From assembly GCA_012798365.1 (NCBI GenBank), contig JAAZNH010000342.1:1-8844 (forward strand): a stretch of 8,844 nt of DNA, in the 5' to 3' direction. Below the pieces are notes generated by a model that saw nothing but the letters and a program-made list of their open reading frames with translations, did not search any database and was not told the origin of the DNA. The stretch's first letter is position 1. Each line of letters starts with the position of its first letter. Made by a program: the position numbers and the translations under genes. Source of the DNA: Methanomicrobiales archaeon. GTDB lineage: Archaea; Halobacteriota; Methanomicrobia; Methanomicrobiales; Methanospirillaceae. This document shows positions 1-6,729 of the stretch, one piece after another.

Positions 1-85
1 CACACACGCCGGTATTGTACAGATCTGTTCACCAGGGGCTCTTTCCGGACAATTTTTGTCCACCGCAGTAGGCACATTCTTAGTA

Positions 86-238
86 GGGTCCTGCAGGCAC
101 TTCTCCGTCGGAGCCCGCCGGAGAAGGGATGATTCATCTGGACCCGGGCAGAAGGGAAGCAACCACATAAGGGGCTTACCGGAACGTTGTGGTTTGAAGG
201 GGATTGATCCGTGGCAGTTTTTTCCAATTTTTTTTTCG
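86..238 (+). ncRNA. candidate structured RNA, family not recognised
   Basis: Three perfect inverted repeats nest into a three-way junction: an outer stem GGGTCC (86-91) with GGACCC (140-145), an inner 8-bp hairpin CTTCTCCG (100-107) with CGGAGAAG (119-126), and a small hairpin GATG (128-131) with CATC (135-138). Just downstream a 7-bp stem AACCACA (161-167) with TGTGGTT (188-194) encloses TAAG/CTTA (168-171/175-178). T-tracts at 220-225 and 230-238 would be a natural archaeal transcript end on the plus strand. No box A was found upstream and no known RNA family was recognised, so the strand and existence of the transcript are inference. It could also be a 5' or 3' region of a gene outside the window, or a decayed repeat. 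Confidence 0.3.
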
Positions 239-536
239 AATCTTCTGTTGACATTTTTTAAAAAAAAAAAAATGTTTGGTTAACCACTAAAAATCAGAGT
301 GGTCTGAAGATCTGTGCGACTCTGCGAGGGTAACCGGAAACACTTACGAAAAAAGCCGGCATCACAGGGATTATTACCGGCATTCCTTATCCAGAATCTG
401 ACGAAACAATAATTTTTTTTATCCGTAGCCGGATTGACCGGGTAACTAATTACGTACAGGATTCTCGTCTTTGCAAAAGGACATGGGCAGAATCCCATGG
501 CATGCCTGGCATGGTGCTGCCAGAAAGAGCGAAAAT

Positions 537-544
537 AAAAAAAA
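537..544 (-). terminator. oligo-T terminator after the DUF4013 gene
   Basis: Read on the minus strand, a run of eight T follows the stop codon of the DUF4013 gene by about 15 bases, and a second run of four T comes one base later. Archaeal RNA polymerase terminates at such U-runs without needing a hairpin. The inverted repeats at 482-521 lie beyond the run and so are unlikely to be part of a hairpin-before-U structure. Confidence 0.5.
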
Positions 545-559
545 TGTTAGTGGATAGTC

Positions 560-1216
560 TTATGCACCGGCACTGTCGTAGAGCTGGCAGATGTAGCGGG
601 CACAGAGGAGTGACCAGGGTGCAATGAGACAGAGATAGAGCAGTATGCCGAGGATCGGGATCATCATAAGGATACTGACAATAATACCATAGATGATACC
701 ACAGACGATCAGAACAACGAGTGCAATGATGTACGGAACCCAGCCGATCTTTGCAATGGTTGCAAGGATGGCGCCGAAATTAAAGGCTTCACCAATGCTT
801 CCGGTGCGTGCAAACCTGACCATGCCGATGATTTCAAAGACTGCAATGATGATAGCAAGAACAATGACTACAAGCATGCCGATGAGCATAATGCCGACAC
901 CGGCTGCAGCTGCGGTCGGGTCTCCGGTCATCATGGCGCCGAATCCAACCACAAGGAGGATGGCATACACGATAATGATCGGAATCGCATAGATAAGGTA
1001 GACAATGATTGCCTTGATACCATCAATGAACAGGGTGCCCCAGTCATTTACTTCCGGAGCCGGCTTCTCACCGCGGAGGACCTTCAGGCAGTACCCGGCA
1101 AGCGGGATACCCAGAAGGATCGTTGCGATGATGAGCATAATCCATTGGTTCCATTTTCCTACAACAGCCTCCTTTGCATATTCAAAGGAGTCTCCAACCA
1201 TATTTCCATAATCCAT
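560..1216 (-). CDS. DUF4013 family multi-pass membrane protein
   Basis: A 218-residue, very hydrophobic protein with no known biochemical role. The N-terminal part matches the DUF4013 pattern common in methanogens: a short amphipathic start, a first membrane helix at about 25-44 ending in GYCLKVLRGE, then PAPEVNDWGTLFIDGIKA (about 53-69), where the Pro...W...LF.DG spacing is typical of the family. Further hydrophobic segments lie at about 69-93, 105-132, 158-182 and 184-206, some long enough to be two helices. A soluble loop (about 134-150) separates them. There is no cleavable signal. The start at 1216 is preferred over the in-frame ATG at 1240 because GGTGA (1228-1224) sits seven bases upstream of it. 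The gene is monocistronic: promoter-like DNA precedes it and an oligo-T run follows. Function is unknown; a membrane-organising or transport role would be a guess. Confidence 0.85.
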   Translation of the reverse strand: MDYGNMVGDSFEYAKEAVVGKWNQWIMLIIATILLGIPLAGYCLKVLRGEKPAPEVNDWGTLFIDGIKAIIVYLIYAIPIIIVYAILLVVGFGAMMTGDPTAAAAGVGIMLIGMLVVIVLAIIIAVFEIIGMVRFARTGSIGEAFNFGAILATIAKIGWVPYIIALVVLIVCGIIYGIIVSILMMIPILGILLYLCLIAPWSLLCARYICQLYDSAGA

Positions 1217-1223
1217 CTTGTTT

Positions 1224-1228
1224 TCACC
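1224..1228 (-). promoter_or_regulatory. ribosome binding site GGTGA of the DUF4013 gene
   Basis: GGTGA on the minus strand, seven bases before the ATG at 1216, complements the pyrimidine-rich 3' end of archaeal 16S rRNA. It decides for the internal start over the upstream ATG at 1240, which lies before this site. Confidence 0.65.
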
Positions 1229-1307
1229 ACGTGGATACAATCAAATCTCTGAATCATCCATGGCTGTCACCGCCACAAACGATTTAAATTAGTTAACCAC
1301 TTCGCAG

Positions 1308-1322
1308 AATATAAATTTATCC
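1308..1322 (-). promoter_or_regulatory. box A-like promoter of the DUF4013 gene
   Basis: On the minus strand GGATAAA runs directly into TTTATATT (1315-1308), resembling a BRE plus box A. Transcription would start about 25 bases on, near 1285, giving a leader of roughly 70 bases. A second A/T palindrome, ATTTAAAT (1289-1282), could serve instead and give a shorter leader. Both lie immediately downstream of the purH end, so the gene appears to be transcribed separately from purH. Confidence 0.45.
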
Positions 1323-1335
1323 TATTTTCGGGGCT

Positions 1336-1350
1336 AAAACAGAAAAAGAA
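1336..1350 (-). terminator. T-rich terminator after purH
   Basis: About ten bases past the purH stop the minus strand reads TTCTTTTTCTGTTTT, a pyrimidine tract of the kind used by archaeal RNA polymerase to terminate. No stable hairpin precedes it. It separates purH from the promoter of the next gene. Confidence 0.45.
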
Positions 1351-1359
1351 TGGAATAAA

Positions 1360-2844
1360 TCAGTGCCTGAAGTAGCGGACGCCCGTAAAAACCATTGCCA
1401 TGTGAAGCCGGTTTGCAGCCTCAATTACTTCCTTGTCCCGGATAGATCCGCCCGGCTGTACAAGGGCAGTGGCGCCCGCTTTTGCAGCAACTTCCAGCGT
1501 ATCCGGGAAGGGAAGGAATGCATCAGATGCCACTGCAGATCCTTTGAGTGGTGCGCATGCTTTCTCAATGGCAATCTTTGCAGAGTCAACGCGACTCATC
1601 TGGCCGGCTCCAATACCGAGTGTCCGCGTCTGGTCGGCAAAAATAATCGTGTTGCTCTTGGTGTGCTTGCAGACTTTCCATGCCAGCTGGAGAGCTTTCA
1701 TCTCTTCCGGCGTCGGGTCGCGATCAGTAATGACTTCCCAGTGCTCCTGGTAGGCCGGTGTGCGCTGGACCAGGATTCCGCCATCGATGGAGCGGATCTC
1801 ATCAGCAATAACTGGTTGCGGGAGGACGAGGACCCGCATGTTCTCTTTCTTTTTCATGAGTTCAATGGCATCATGAGAGAATGATGGAGCAACGATTACC
1901 TCAACAAAGGTGTTGCAGATCTCTTCGGCAAATTTCCGGTCAACTTCCCGGTTGACGGAGACGACCGATCCATATGCGGAAACAGGATCAACATCCCGGG
2001 CAGTTGTATATGCTTCAAAAATTCCCGATCCGGTAGCAACTCCGCAGGGGTTGTTGTGCTTGACAATTACTGCTGCAGGTTCTTCAAATTCCTTCAGCAG
2101 TCCTACGCCAGCATTGACATCCAGGTAATTGTTATAGGACATCTGTTTTCCCTGGATGGGTTCTGTGCCGGCAATTCCCCGGGTTCCGTACACGGCAGCC
2201 TGCTGGTGCGGGTTCTCGCCATACCGGAGGGCCCGTCCATGAGTATACTGGACGGAAAACGTGGGCGGGAATGGTGCTTCAAGCCCGTAGAGATAATTGC
2301 TGATAGCAGAATCATATGCTGCTGTGCGGGCAAATGCCTTCTTCGCAAGCATCAGGCGATCTTCAGCAGTGATGCCGGAACCGCTTACGGATTTTTTAAT
2401 CATGGGGTAATCTGCGGGGTCAACAACAACCGCTACATCCTTGTAATTCTTGGCAGCAGCCCGGATCATGGCCGGCCCGCCGACATCAATAAACTCAATG
2501 AGTTCTTCAAGGCCCATCTTCTTCCGGGACATGGCTTCGAAAGGATACAGGTTGACAACCAGGAGATCAATCCGGTTGATCCCGTGTTTTGTCATTACGG
2601 CATCATCGATCTGCCGGCGTCCCAGGAGACCCCCGTGAACCTTCGGGTGCAGCGTCTTGACACGCCCGTCCATCATCTCGGGAAAACCGGTGTAGCTTGA
2701 TACTTCGGTAAATTTTATTCCCGCCTCACCAAGCGCTTTTCCAGTCCCGCCGGAACTCATGATACTGAACTTCTGTTCTGTAAGTGTCTTTGCCAGGTCA
2801 ATAATCCCGGTCTTATCCCAAACCGAAAGGAGTGCCCACTTCAT
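1360..2844 (-). CDS. purH: bifunctional AICAR transformylase / IMP cyclohydrolase
   Basis: A complete 494-residue PurH, slightly shorter than bacterial homologues (about 510-530). It carries out the last two steps of IMP synthesis in the cytosol: formylation of AICAR with 10-formyl-tetrahydrofolate and ring closure of FAICAR. The N-terminal MGS-like cyclohydrolase domain starts MKWALLSVWDKTG and has SSGGTGKAL (30-38), TGFPEMMDGRVKTLHP (52-67, with the conserved Lys63) and HGGLLGRR (70-77). The transformylase part has RYGENPHQ (207-214), the catalytic Lys-His of VKHNNPCGVA (261-270, Lys262-His263), KSNTI (396-400) and QPGGSIRD (463-470), and ends VRYFRH as usual. The motif usually SAFGG reads SAYGS (289-293). 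The frame extends 16 residues upstream to a GTG, but that extension is not family-like, so ATG 2844 is chosen although no clear ribosome binding site precedes it. Many archaea use PurP and PurO here instead, so this suggests a bacterial-type pathway. Confidence 0.95.
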   Translation of the reverse strand: MKWALLSVWDKTGIIDLAKTLTEQKFSIMSSGGTGKALGEAGIKFTEVSSYTGFPEMMDGRVKTLHPKVHGGLLGRRQIDDAVMTKHGINRIDLLVVNLYPFEAMSRKKMGLEELIEFIDVGGPAMIRAAAKNYKDVAVVVDPADYPMIKKSVSGSGITAEDRLMLAKKAFARTAAYDSAISNYLYGLEAPFPPTFSVQYTHGRALRYGENPHQQAAVYGTRGIAGTEPIQGKQMSYNNYLDVNAGVGLLKEFEEPAAVIVKHNNPCGVATGSGIFEAYTTARDVDPVSAYGSVVSVNREVDRKFAEEICNTFVEVIVAPSFSHDAIELMKKKENMRVLVLPQPVIADEIRSIDGGILVQRTPAYQEHWEVITDRDPTPEEMKALQLAWKVCKHTKSNTIIFADQTRTLGIGAGQMSRVDSAKIAIEKACAPLKGSAVASDAFLPFPDTLEVAAKAGATALVQPGGSIRDKEVIEAANRLHMAMVFTGVRYFRH

Positions 2845-3120
2845 GGATACTAGTATGCAGAACAGGACAAAAAAGGTATCCAGATCCCGCACATGATCCA
2901 GGTTTACCTAAAGTAAATCCCATTTCCCCCGGTTTTTTCTGAACACCCCGGAAGGTTTCCGCCAGCAGGATATTTTTTGGCCGGATGCTCAAATGAAGGT
3001 TGAATTATGCGATTCTTACGAAACCTGCCAATCTGCGGGGGATTAGCAATAGGAGATCGACTCAACATTTATATAGAACCACAATACAACAGATAATGGA
3101 ACATCGATTAGGGATGTCTT
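2845..3120. promoter_or_regulatory. divergent intergenic region between purH and grpE
   Basis: These 276 bases separate two divergent genes and hold no supported gene. The grpE side has a clear box A (3068-3075). The purH side has no obvious box A: minus-strand ACCTTTTTTG about 24-33 bases before the purH ATG could support a nearly leaderless start, but it is weak. A small inverted repeat TTTAC (2903-2907) with GTAAA (2913-2917) and a spaced TTC/GAA dyad (3013-3022) are present; neither matches an archaeal regulator site I know. Confidence 0.5.
3068..3075 (+). promoter_or_regulatory. box A of the grpE-dnaK-dnaJ operon
   Basis: TTTATATA is a near-perfect archaeal TATA element. Transcription would begin about 25 bases on, near 3097-3100, leaving a leader of roughly 20-25 bases before the grpE ATG. 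No equally good element precedes dnaK or dnaJ, which supports a single operon promoter. No recognised heat-shock operator was seen next to it. Confidence 0.75.
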
Positions 3121-3645
3121 ATGTGCGATGCAGAACGTAACCCAGTGCAGGAAGAGCCGGGAACCTCCGGGGCTGATGAAAAACCTCAACCCGGGGCCGG
3201 ACAGACTGAGCTGGAGAAGCAGATGAGGGTCAATGCCGAGCTCAACGAAAAGCTCCTGCGACTTGCTGCGGATTTTGAAAATTTCAGGAAACGCACGGAT
3301 CGCGAACGGCTTTCTGTTGTGGCGCTGGCCAATGAACGTTTTGCAGTTGATCTCCTGGAGGTTGTGGATAACTTCGACCGGGCCTTAAAGTCCGATGATG
3401 CCCATCTCCGGGAAGGCTTAATGCAAATCAGGCAGTTATTCAGCACCCAGCTGGAGCGTCACGGGATAATCCCCGTTGATGCACTGAACAGACCATTCAA
3501 TCCCGCAGAACATGACGCAATCGCTCACGTTCCCTCAGATCAACCGGAAGGAACCGTTATTGACGAGGTCTCCCGCGGGTACAGGATGCATGAAAAGATT
3601 ATCAGGCACGCAAAAGTTGCGGTATCAAAAGGAAAATCATCGTAA
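3121..3645 (+). CDS. grpE: nucleotide exchange factor GrpE
   Basis: A 174-residue GrpE. It acts in the cytosol as a dimer that opens the DnaK nucleotide-binding domain to release ADP. Residues 1-28 are a polar, low-complexity tail rich in Glu, Pro and Gly. A long helix follows (about 29-85), with the conserved stretch LLRLAADFENFRKRTDRE (45-62) and VDLLEVVDNFDRAL (76-89). The C-terminal beta domain that contacts DnaK carries the signature RPFNPAEHDAIAHVP (124-138) and VSRGYRMHEKIIRHAKVAVSKG (150-171). The ATG at 3121 is preceded only by a weak purine stretch (TTAGGGATG). It is the first gene of the operon and ends 14 bases before dnaK. The order grpE-dnaK-dnaJ without hrcA is common in archaeal versions of this cluster. 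Confidence 0.95.
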   Translation: MCDAERNPVQEEPGTSGADEKPQPGAGQTELEKQMRVNAELNEKLLRLAADFENFRKRTDRERLSVVALANERFAVDLLEVVDNFDRALKSDDAHLREGLMQIRQLFSTQLERHGIIPVDALNRPFNPAEHDAIAHVPSDQPEGTVIDEVSRGYRMHEKIIRHAKVAVSKGKSS

Positions 3646-3648
3646 ATC

Positions 3649-3653
3649 GGAGG
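3649..3653 (+). promoter_or_regulatory. ribosome binding site GGAGG of dnaK
   Basis: GGAGG lies six bases before the dnaK ATG, between the grpE stop (3643-3645) and dnaK. It is the strongest Shine-Dalgarno sequence in the operon and fixes the dnaK start, fitting the need for a higher output of DnaK than of its co-chaperones. Confidence 0.75.
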
Positions 3654-3659
3654 ACCATT

Positions 3660-5525
3660 ATGGCAAAAGAGAAAGTTCTGGGCATTGATCTGGGAACCAC
3701 ATTCTCCTGTATGTCGATCATGGAAGCGGGAAAACCCATCGTCATCCCGAATGCCGAGGGTGGCAGGACAACCGCATCCGTAGTAGCCTTCACAAAAGAA
3801 GGAGAACGCCTTGTCGGGAGTCTTGCCAAACGGCAGGCGGTCACCAACCCGCACAAGACCATCCAGTCCATCAAGCGTAAGATGGGGACGGACGAGAAAG
3901 TCTCCATTGACGGTAAGAACTACTCCCCCCAGGAGATCTCGGCAATGATCCTGCAGAAACTCAAGATCGATGCCGAAGCATATCTTGGCGAGAAGATCAG
4001 CAAGGCGGTCATCACCGTCCCGGCATACTTCAACGACGCCCAGCGCCAGGCAACCAAGGATGCCGGCAAGATTGCCGGTCTTGAAGTCCTGCGCATCATC
4101 AACGAACCTACGGCAAGCGCGCTTGCATATGGCATTGACAAGGACCAGGACGCAACGGTCCTTGTCTATGACCTTGGCGGCGGAACATTCGATGTCTCGA
4201 TCCTGACGCTCGGTGATGGGGTATTCGAAGTCAAGTCAACAGCCGGCAACAACCATCTTGGCGGCGATGACTTTGACAAGCTGATCCAGGACTGGCTCAT
4301 TGACGAGTTCAAGAAAAAGGAGGGTATCGACCTCCGCAACGATCCCTACGCCATGCAGCGCCTGCGGGACGCTGCCGAGAATGCAAAGATCGAACTCTCC
4401 CAGCGCCAGATCACCAACATCAACCAGCCCTACATCACCACCGATGCAAGCGGCCCCAAGTTCCTCAACATTGACCTGACCCGGGCAAAGCTCGAGCAGC
4501 TCATCGGCGACCTTGTTGCTTCCACGATGGGCCCGGTCAAGCAGGCCCTGAGTGATGCAAAACTTGAGCCCAAGGACATCAACCACGTCCTCCTTGTCGG
4601 CGGATCAACCCGTATCCCGCTCGTCCAGGAAACCGTCAAGAAGCTCCTGGGAAAAGAGCCCGACAAAGGTATCAACCCGGACGAATGTGTTGCCCTGGGT
4701 GCTGGTATCCAGGGTGCCGTCCTGACCGGTGAGACCAAGGACATCGTCCTCCTGGATGTAACCCCGCTCACGCTGGGTATTGAAACCCTTGGCGGCATTG
4801 CAACCAAGCTCATCGAACGCAACACGACAATCCCGACTAGGAAGAGCCAGATCTTCTCAACAGCGGCAGACGGTCAGACCAGTGTCGAGATCCATGTTGT
4901 CCAGGGTGAGCGCGCCCTTGCAAAAGACAACTTCACGCTCGGGAAGTTCCAGTTGACCGGCATTCCCCCGGCACCCCGCGGGATCCCGCAGATTGAAGTC
5001 ACGTTCGACATTGATTCAAACGGTATCATCCATGTCTCGGCCAAGGATCTTGGCACCGGCAACCAGCAGGCCATCTCCATCAAGGGCGACAAGAAACTCT
5101 CGGAAGAGGACATCAAGAAGATGATGGATGCCGCAAAGCAGTTCGAGGCAGACGACAAGAAGAAGCGCGAAGAGATCGAGTTGCGCAACCAGGCAGACAC
5201 CGCGGTCTTCACTGCAGAAAAGATGCTTAAGGAGAGCGGCGACAAACTCGAATCTGCTGACAAAACCAAGGTTGAAGAAGGAATTGCCGGGGTTAAAAAA
5301 GCGCTTGAAGCTGACAATCTTGACGAAGTCAAGAAGAGCATGGAGTCCCTGACCGAAGCGGTATACGCAGCCACCACCAAGATTTACCAGAAGATGCAGG
5401 CCGAACAGGCATCTGCCCAGCAACAGGCCGGCGGACCTTCCGGGGATGCCGGGGCAGATCCGCACCAGGAACCCAAGAACGATGACAATGTCGTCAATGC
5501 AGATTACAAAGTAAAAGATGAGTGA
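3660..5525 (+). CDS. dnaK: molecular chaperone DnaK (Hsp70)
   Basis: A complete 621-residue Hsp70, the ATP-driven folding chaperone of the cytosol. The nucleotide-binding domain (about 1-360) has the phosphate-1 loop GIDLGTTFSC (8-17), VPAYFNDAQRQATKDAG (120-136), INEPTASALAYG (147-158), the phosphate-2 loop VYDLGGGTFDVS (169-180), HLGGDDFD (199-206) and the adenosine motif LVGGSTRIP (312-320). The interdomain linker DIVLLDVTPL (361-370) leads into the beta substrate-binding domain (about 371-480), then the helical lid (about 481-580) and a disordered, Gln/Gly-rich tail ending VVNADYKVKDE. Compared with E. coli DnaK as I recall it, about 24 residues are missing between the KR at 72-73 and EISA at 92-95: the indel state of Gram-positive bacterial and archaeal DnaKs. 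Codon use favours C- and G-ending codons, which fits high expression. Confidence 0.98.
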   Translation: MAKEKVLGIDLGTTFSCMSIMEAGKPIVIPNAEGGRTTASVVAFTKEGERLVGSLAKRQAVTNPHKTIQSIKRKMGTDEKVSIDGKNYSPQEISAMILQKLKIDAEAYLGEKISKAVITVPAYFNDAQRQATKDAGKIAGLEVLRIINEPTASALAYGIDKDQDATVLVYDLGGGTFDVSILTLGDGVFEVKSTAGNNHLGGDDFDKLIQDWLIDEFKKKEGIDLRNDPYAMQRLRDAAENAKIELSQRQITNINQPYITTDASGPKFLNIDLTRAKLEQLIGDLVASTMGPVKQALSDAKLEPKDINHVLLVGGSTRIPLVQETVKKLLGKEPDKGINPDECVALGAGIQGAVLTGETKDIVLLDVTPLTLGIETLGGIATKLIERNTTIPTRKSQIFSTAADGQTSVEIHVVQGERALAKDNFTLGKFQLTGIPPAPRGIPQIEVTFDIDSNGIIHVSAKDLGTGNQQAISIKGDKKLSEEDIKKMMDAAKQFEADDKKKREEIELRNQADTAVFTAEKMLKESGDKLESADKTKVEEGIAGVKKALEADNLDEVKKSMESLTEAVYAATTKIYQKMQAEQASAQQQAGGPSGDAGADPHQEPKNDDNVVNADYKVKDE

Positions 5526-6666
5526 CCGGAATATGGGCGCAGGCGACTACTACGAGACTCTCGGCATACCCCGGAATGCTGATGAGGCTGACATAAAAAA
5601 AGCATACCGCAACCTCGCCCGTAAATACCACCCGGATGTCTGCAAGGAGCCCGGCGCAGAAGAGAAGTTCAAGCAGATCAACGAAGCCTACAGCGTCCTC
5701 TCTGACGACCAGAAGAAACGCCAGTACGACAACATGGGCCATGAAACCTATACCAATGCCTCAAAAGGCCAGTACAGTGGCGGCGGTGGAGGATATGGCG
5801 GGGGTGGATTCTCTGCGGACTTCTCCGGCTTTGGGGACATCTTTGATTTCTTTGGCGGGGGCCAGCGACGGTCCGGGCCCCAGCCGGGCGCCGACCTTCT
5901 CATGCGGATCCAGATCCGGCTTGAAGATGCGGTATCCGGTATGGACCGGGACATTGAGGTCATGCATACCGAACCCTGTTCCGCGTGTTCCGGTTCCGGC
6001 AGCGAGACAAAGAAACTCAACACCTGCCCCCGCTGCGGCGGTACCGGCCAGATGCGGCAGGCCAGTCATTCCCCCTTTGGCCAGTTTATCCGGATGACAC
6101 CCTGCACCCAGTGTGAAGGCCGTGGGAAGATCCCGGAGAAAATGTGCAAAGCCTGCCATGGTTCCGGGCATACCCGCGTGAAACGCAAGGTCTCGGTCCA
6201 TATTCCGGCAGGGATTGACAATGGCATGCGACTCCGGATGGAAGGTTACGGGGAAGCCGGGGATTATGGCGCCCACAACGGCGACCTCTTCATCGAAGTG
6301 TATGTCCAGCCGCACGAGCGGTTTGCCCGGATGGGCGATAACCTTGAGACGATGATCGAGATCTCCCCGGCCCAGGCTGTGCTCGGAACCTCGGTCGAGA
6401 TCGAGACGATTGACAAACGCCATATTGACCTGAAGGTCCCTGCCGGCGTCCAGTACAATACCGCCCTGAAGATCAATGGCGAGGGAGTAAAGCGGCGCGG
6501 AAAACCCGGCGACCTCCTGGTCCGGGTAAAAATCGTCACCCCCAAATCCATCAGCAAAGAGCAAAAAGAGCTGTACGAGAAGATTGCCGAACTGGAAGGC
6601 AACGGCGGCAGCAGCGGCGGATTCTTCTCAAGCATCATGGGCGGCAAGAAGAAAACCAAAAAATAA
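5518..6666 (+). CDS. dnaJ: type I J-domain co-chaperone DnaJ (Hsp40)
   Basis: A complete 382-residue DnaJ that brings clients to DnaK and stimulates its ATPase. The J domain (about 10-73) begins DYYETLGIPRNA and has the essential HPD at 38-40. The Gly/Phe region (about 84-120) includes GFGDIFDFFGGG. All four CxxCxGxG zinc motifs are intact: Cys154/157, 170/173, 196/199 and 210/213. The C-terminal substrate-binding and dimer domains follow (about 222-345; VHIPAGIDNGMRLR, GDLFIEVYV, ALKINGEGVKRRGKPGDLLVRV). The tail is Gly-, Ser- and Lys-rich and ends KKKTKK. The ATG at 5518 overlaps the dnaK stop by eight bases. An in-frame ATG at 5533, five codons later with GAGTGA eight bases upstream, is a real alternative start. 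Either arrangement implies translational coupling to dnaK. Confidence 0.97.
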   Translation: MSDRNMGAGDYYETLGIPRNADEADIKKAYRNLARKYHPDVCKEPGAEEKFKQINEAYSVLSDDQKKRQYDNMGHETYTNASKGQYSGGGGGYGGGGFSADFSGFGDIFDFFGGGQRRSGPQPGADLLMRIQIRLEDAVSGMDRDIEVMHTEPCSACSGSGSETKKLNTCPRCGGTGQMRQASHSPFGQFIRMTPCTQCEGRGKIPEKMCKACHGSGHTRVKRKVSVHIPAGIDNGMRLRMEGYGEAGDYGAHNGDLFIEVYVQPHERFARMGDNLETMIEISPAQAVLGTSVEIETIDKRHIDLKVPAGVQYNTALKINGEGVKRRGKPGDLLVRVKIVTPKSISKEQKELYEKIAELEGNGGSSGGFFSSIMGGKKKTKK

Positions 6667-6704
6667 TTTTTTGCAGCTGCTCCTGACTACCCCCTCCCTT
6701 TTTT
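6667..6704 (+). terminator. oligo-T terminator region after dnaJ
   Basis: A T6 run begins directly after the dnaJ TAA (6667-6672), and a second T6 run lies at 6699-6704 after a pyrimidine-rich stretch. Together they are a likely archaeal end for the chaperone operon. The second run also forms part of the promoter-like element of the next gene. Confidence 0.4.
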
Positions 6705-6708
6705 ATCC
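6698..6708 (+). promoter_or_regulatory. possible promoter of the tRNA methyltransferase gene
   Basis: CTTTTTTATCC is the only A/T-rich element before the ATG at 6730, about 27 bases upstream of it. That spacing would place transcription start at or within a few bases of the ATG, suggesting a leaderless or nearly leaderless message, in keeping with the lack of a clear Shine-Dalgarno sequence. A similar element precedes the TPR gene. Confidence 0.35.
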
Positions 6709-6729
6709 GCCATCACTAATGAGATCAGG

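Larger units (their letters stand above)
1..559. other. left intergenic region without a supported protein gene
   Basis: No reading frame here has a plausible start, ribosome binding site and protein-like composition. What can be seen: a short hairpin GGACAA/TTGTCC at 47-61; the nested inverted repeats at 86-194 (listed separately); T-tracts at 220-225 and 230-238; a T6A13 tract at 254-272; a T8 tract at 413-420; and overlapping inverted repeats at 482-521, including CATGGG (482-487) with CCCATG (494-499) and GGCAG (486-490) with CTGCC (517-521). The A/T homopolymers fit transcription ends or A-tract DNA rather than coding sequence. Confidence 0.6.

Noticed and set aside
130..185. Resemblance of the left region to SRP RNA (GAAGGGAAGCAACC) and to the 3' part of RNase P RNA (GGGGCTTACCGG)
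   Set aside because: Only short stretches agree. The conserved 5' elements and the full-length folds of either RNA are absent.
56..283. Plus-strand frame of 75 codons in the left gap
   Set aside because: It begins with TTG inside a hairpin, has no ribosome binding site, ends in the poly-A tract as a Lys run, and runs across the inverted repeats. Composition is not protein-like.
280..498. Minus-strand frame of 72 codons in the left gap
   Set aside because: No ribosome binding site, no recognisable motif, and it crosses homopolymer tracts and direct repeats.
2056..2700. Long plus-strand frame opposite purH
   Set aside because: It is antisense to a complete, well-conserved gene, and its residues show no family motif. 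It is a codon-bias shadow.
2845..2892. 16-residue N-terminal extension of PurH from a GTG
   Set aside because: The family begins at the MKWALLSVWDKTG stretch. The extension is hydrophobic, unlike PurH, and has no convincing ribosome binding site.
3013..3022. TTC-TTAC-GAA as a heat-shock operator upstream of grpE
   Set aside because: Three-base arms with a four-base spacer are expected by chance, and the site does not match a known archaeal heat-shock regulator element.
5761..6564. Long minus-strand frame opposite dnaJ, and similar ones opposite dnaK
   Set aside because: These are open because of the strong C/G third-position bias of the chaperone genes. They have no start signals and no independent motifs.
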